Source: Patescibacteria group bacterium | Lineage (GTDB): Bacteria > Patescibacteriota > Microgenomatia > Levybacterales > UBA12049 | Direction: 5' to 3' | NCBI GenBank assembly: GCA_023473785.1 | Contig: JAMCYD010000007.1 | Span: forward strand, 1 to 13,477 | DNA length: 13,477 nt | Part shown: piece by piece, positions 11,857 through 13,477 of the stretch | How the letters are laid out: every line of letters begins with the position of its first letter | Position numbering within the stretch: the stretch's first letter is position 1 | The notes under the pieces: generated by a model | Told to the model about the DNA's origin: nothing | Databases searched by the model: none | What the model saw: only the letters and a program-made list of their open reading frames with translations | Made by a program: the position numbers and the translations under genes

Positions 11857-13477
11857 ATGCCTGCCCAAGATTTAAACGCTATCCAAGAAGAAAAAAATAT
11901 TCTTGACATTTTACTTTTAGAGCACTTATTAACTTCTGATCAATACAATGACATAAAAGTAAAGAGTGCAAGTCAGAACAAATCCTATGAGGAAATATTG
12001 ACTCTTTCAGGCATTGTTTCCCCTCAGGGGGTTGCCGAGGCAAAAGCAAAAATACTTGGTGTTCCATTTATCTCGCTTGAGGCCACCTCATTTTCTCCTG
12101 TGGCTCTCGGCTTTATTCCCCGTGCGGTTGCGGAAAGATTTCTGCTCATTCCATTTTTATATGATGAAAGCACAAGAACTCTTTCCGTTGCAATGGCCAA
12201 CCCTGTTGATTTAGAGGCTTTGCAGTTTGTTCGGCAGAAAACAGGTCTTAATATAAAAACCTTCTCTGCTACTTTGGACGATGTCAAAAAAGCCGTAAAT
12301 CAGCAATATCATCAAGAGATAGTAGGAGAGGTTGGCGAGGCGCTGAAACAAACAGAAGAATATGATAAACCAAAGACGGTTGACAGCAAAAAAATTGCAG
12401 AAATTATAAAAGAGGCACCGATTGCCAAAATTGTTTCAACGATTTTGGAATATGCAGCTTCAAGCAGGGCGTCTGACGTACACATCGAACCGCAGGAAGA
12501 TAGAGTTAGGGTAAGATACAGAATTGACGGCATTTTGTATGACAAGCTAAGTCTCCCCAAAAGCGTACAAGAAGCAGTAATTTCTCGTATAAAAATTCTC
12601 TCAGACATGAAGATTGACGAGCATCGTACTCCGCAAGACGGCCGTTTTAATTTTCAAGTCGGAGAGAATGAGGTTGATCTTCGTATCTCTGTAATGCCTA
12701 CTTCTTTTGGCGAAAAAACCGTGATGAGGCTTCTTAGAAAATCAGGGGGTATTCCCGCTCTTCAGGAATTGGGTTTGAATGGATCCTCTTTAAAAAATCT
12801 GGAAACAGCAATACTCCGTCCCCATGGAATTATAATTGTTTGCGGACCAACTGGAAGTGGTAAAACGACGACTCTCTATTCGGTGTTGGAAAAATTAAAT
12901 ACAACCAGAGTTAACATTATGACACTTGAAGACCCGATTGAGTACCAAATGCCAGGAGTTAATCAAGTTCAAATCAATCAGGCGGTAGGTCTTACTTTTG
13001 CAACAGGGCTTAGATCTTTTCTGCGTCAGGATCCAAACATCGTACTGGTTGGAGAGATACGAGACAAAGAAACAACCGAGCTTGCTCTTCAGGCATCATT
13101 AACCGGTCATCTTATCTTTTCAACCCTTCATACCTCAGATGCCGCAGGAGCACTGCCCCGTCTTATTGATCTTGGAGCAGAGCCATTCCTGCTTTCCTCG
13201 ACCATGAATGCAATAGCAGGACAGCGAATTGTAAGAAAAGTTTGCTCTTATTGCAAGGAACCCTATGTGCCACCCAAGCAGATAATAGATGAAATGAAAA
13301 ATGTACTTGGAAATTTATTTCCTATGGCAGATACAGAAATAAAACTTTACAGAGGCAAGGGGTGTGAAAAATGTGGAAATTCGGGCTATTTCGGAAGAAT
13401 TGGAATCTTTGAAGTGCTTCCTATATCGGCAAAAATTGCCAACCTAATACTGGAGCATCCGGATAGTGCTACTTTGG
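11857..13477 (+). CDS. pilB: Type IV pilus assembly ATPase PilB/GspE family, cut at its C-terminus
   Basis: 540 codons are in the window with no stop. It is the hexameric cytoplasmic ATPase that powers pilus extension; the close homologue GspE drives type II secretion. An N-terminal MshEN/T2SSE-N-like region covers about 15-150. The N2 domain has SDVHIEP with H209. Walker A GPTGSGKTT is at 330-338 (K336). The Asp box has D392 and Walker B VGEIRD at 398-403 (E400), and the His box has H418 and H425. A zinc tetracysteine, C463/C466 and C503/C506, is typical of extension ATPases (PilB/GspE) and absent from the retraction ATPase PilT. An in-frame stop at 11833 limits the start to the ATG at 11857 or the adjacent GTG. 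Other pilus genes probably follow off the edge. Confidence 0.95.
   Translation, partial: MPAQDLNAIQEEKNILDILLLEHLLTSDQYNDIKVKSASQNKSYEEILTLSGIVSPQGVAEAKAKILGVPFISLEATSFSPVALGFIPRAVAERFLLIPFLYDESTRTLSVAMANPVDLEALQFVRQKTGLNIKTFSATLDDVKKAVNQQYHQEIVGEVGEALKQTEEYDKPKTVDSKKIAEIIKEAPIAKIVSTILEYAASSRASDVHIEPQEDRVRVRYRIDGILYDKLSLPKSVQEAVISRIKILSDMKIDEHRTPQDGRFNFQVGENEVDLRISVMPTSFGEKTVMRLLRKSGGIPALQELGLNGSSLKNLETAILRPHGIIIVCGPTGSGKTTTLYSVLEKLNTTRVNIMTLEDPIEYQMPGVNQVQINQAVGLTFATGLRSFLRQDPNIVLVGEIRDKETTELALQASLTGHLIFSTLHTSDAAGALPRLIDLGAEPFLLSSTMNAIAGQRIVRKVCSYCKEPYVPPKQIIDEMKNVLGNLFPMADTEIKLYRGKGCEKCGNSGYFGRIGIFEVLPISAKIANLILEHPDSATL

Noticed and set aside
11806..11868. Longer delta' start at 11868 (21 extra residues)
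   Set aside because: The extension covers a TATAAT and an AAGGAG, overlaps the pilB start and adds no delta'-like sequence.
12024..12608. Minus-strand ORFs of 87 and 98 codons within pilB
   Set aside because: They are antisense to a clearly coding pilB frame with intact family motifs and have no signals of their own.

Overview
This 13.5 kb window looks like a piece of a small, AT-rich bacterial genome. The best guess is a Candidate Phyla Radiation (Patescibacteria) lineage, possibly Microgenomates. This is inferred from the compact, overlapping genes, the reduced forms of standard proteins (a DNA polymerase III delta' with no recognisable P-loop, and a MurF-like ligase without its N-terminal domain), the FemAB and DegT envelope genes and the type IV pilus ATPase. 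There is no rRNA or marker tree to confirm it. I saw no tRNA, rRNA, CRISPR array or intact insertion sequence.

Layout. All genes but the last lie on the minus strand, so transcription runs from high to low coordinates. (a) 1-2507: gyrB followed by ppa (inorganic pyrophosphatase, cut by the window edge). (b) 2508-4534: an accessory-looking stretch with diverged direct repeats, a HEPN-like helical protein, a membrane-anchored surface protein and a 311-nt AT-rich gap. (c) 4535-5215: a stand-alone RelA/SpoT-type HD hydrolase. (d) 5281-9413: a four-gene overlapping operon of MurF-like ligase, alpha/beta hydrolase, DegT-family aminotransferase and FemAB-family transferase, best read as a cell-envelope modification unit. 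(e) 9458-11066: a CRP-family regulator with an intact cyclic-nucleotide cassette, followed by an HD protein whose motifs resemble class I cyclic nucleotide phosphodiesterases. (f) 11122-11805: holB (delta'), divergent from (g) the pilus assembly ATPase pilB, which starts at 11857 and runs off the right edge.

Two regulatory patterns stand out. First, the crp-like gene and the HD/PDE-like gene each have a CRP-architecture dyad with 6-nt arms and a 6-nt spacer. Each shares the half-site GAACAG and sits exactly 20 nt upstream of a -10 element, which places it at about -41.5. This suggests autoregulation plus control of a signal-degrading enzyme by the same regulator. Second, most genes that begin a transcription unit have a -10-like hexamer ending about 7 nt before the start codon, or within a few nt of that, so their mRNAs may be leaderless. 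Several internal operon genes instead carry Shine-Dalgarno sequences.

Together the window covers chromosome topology and replication (gyrB, holB), pyrophosphate removal (ppa), nucleotide signalling (RSH-like HD, CRP, HD/PDE), envelope building (the Mur/FemAB operon) and surface pili (pilB).
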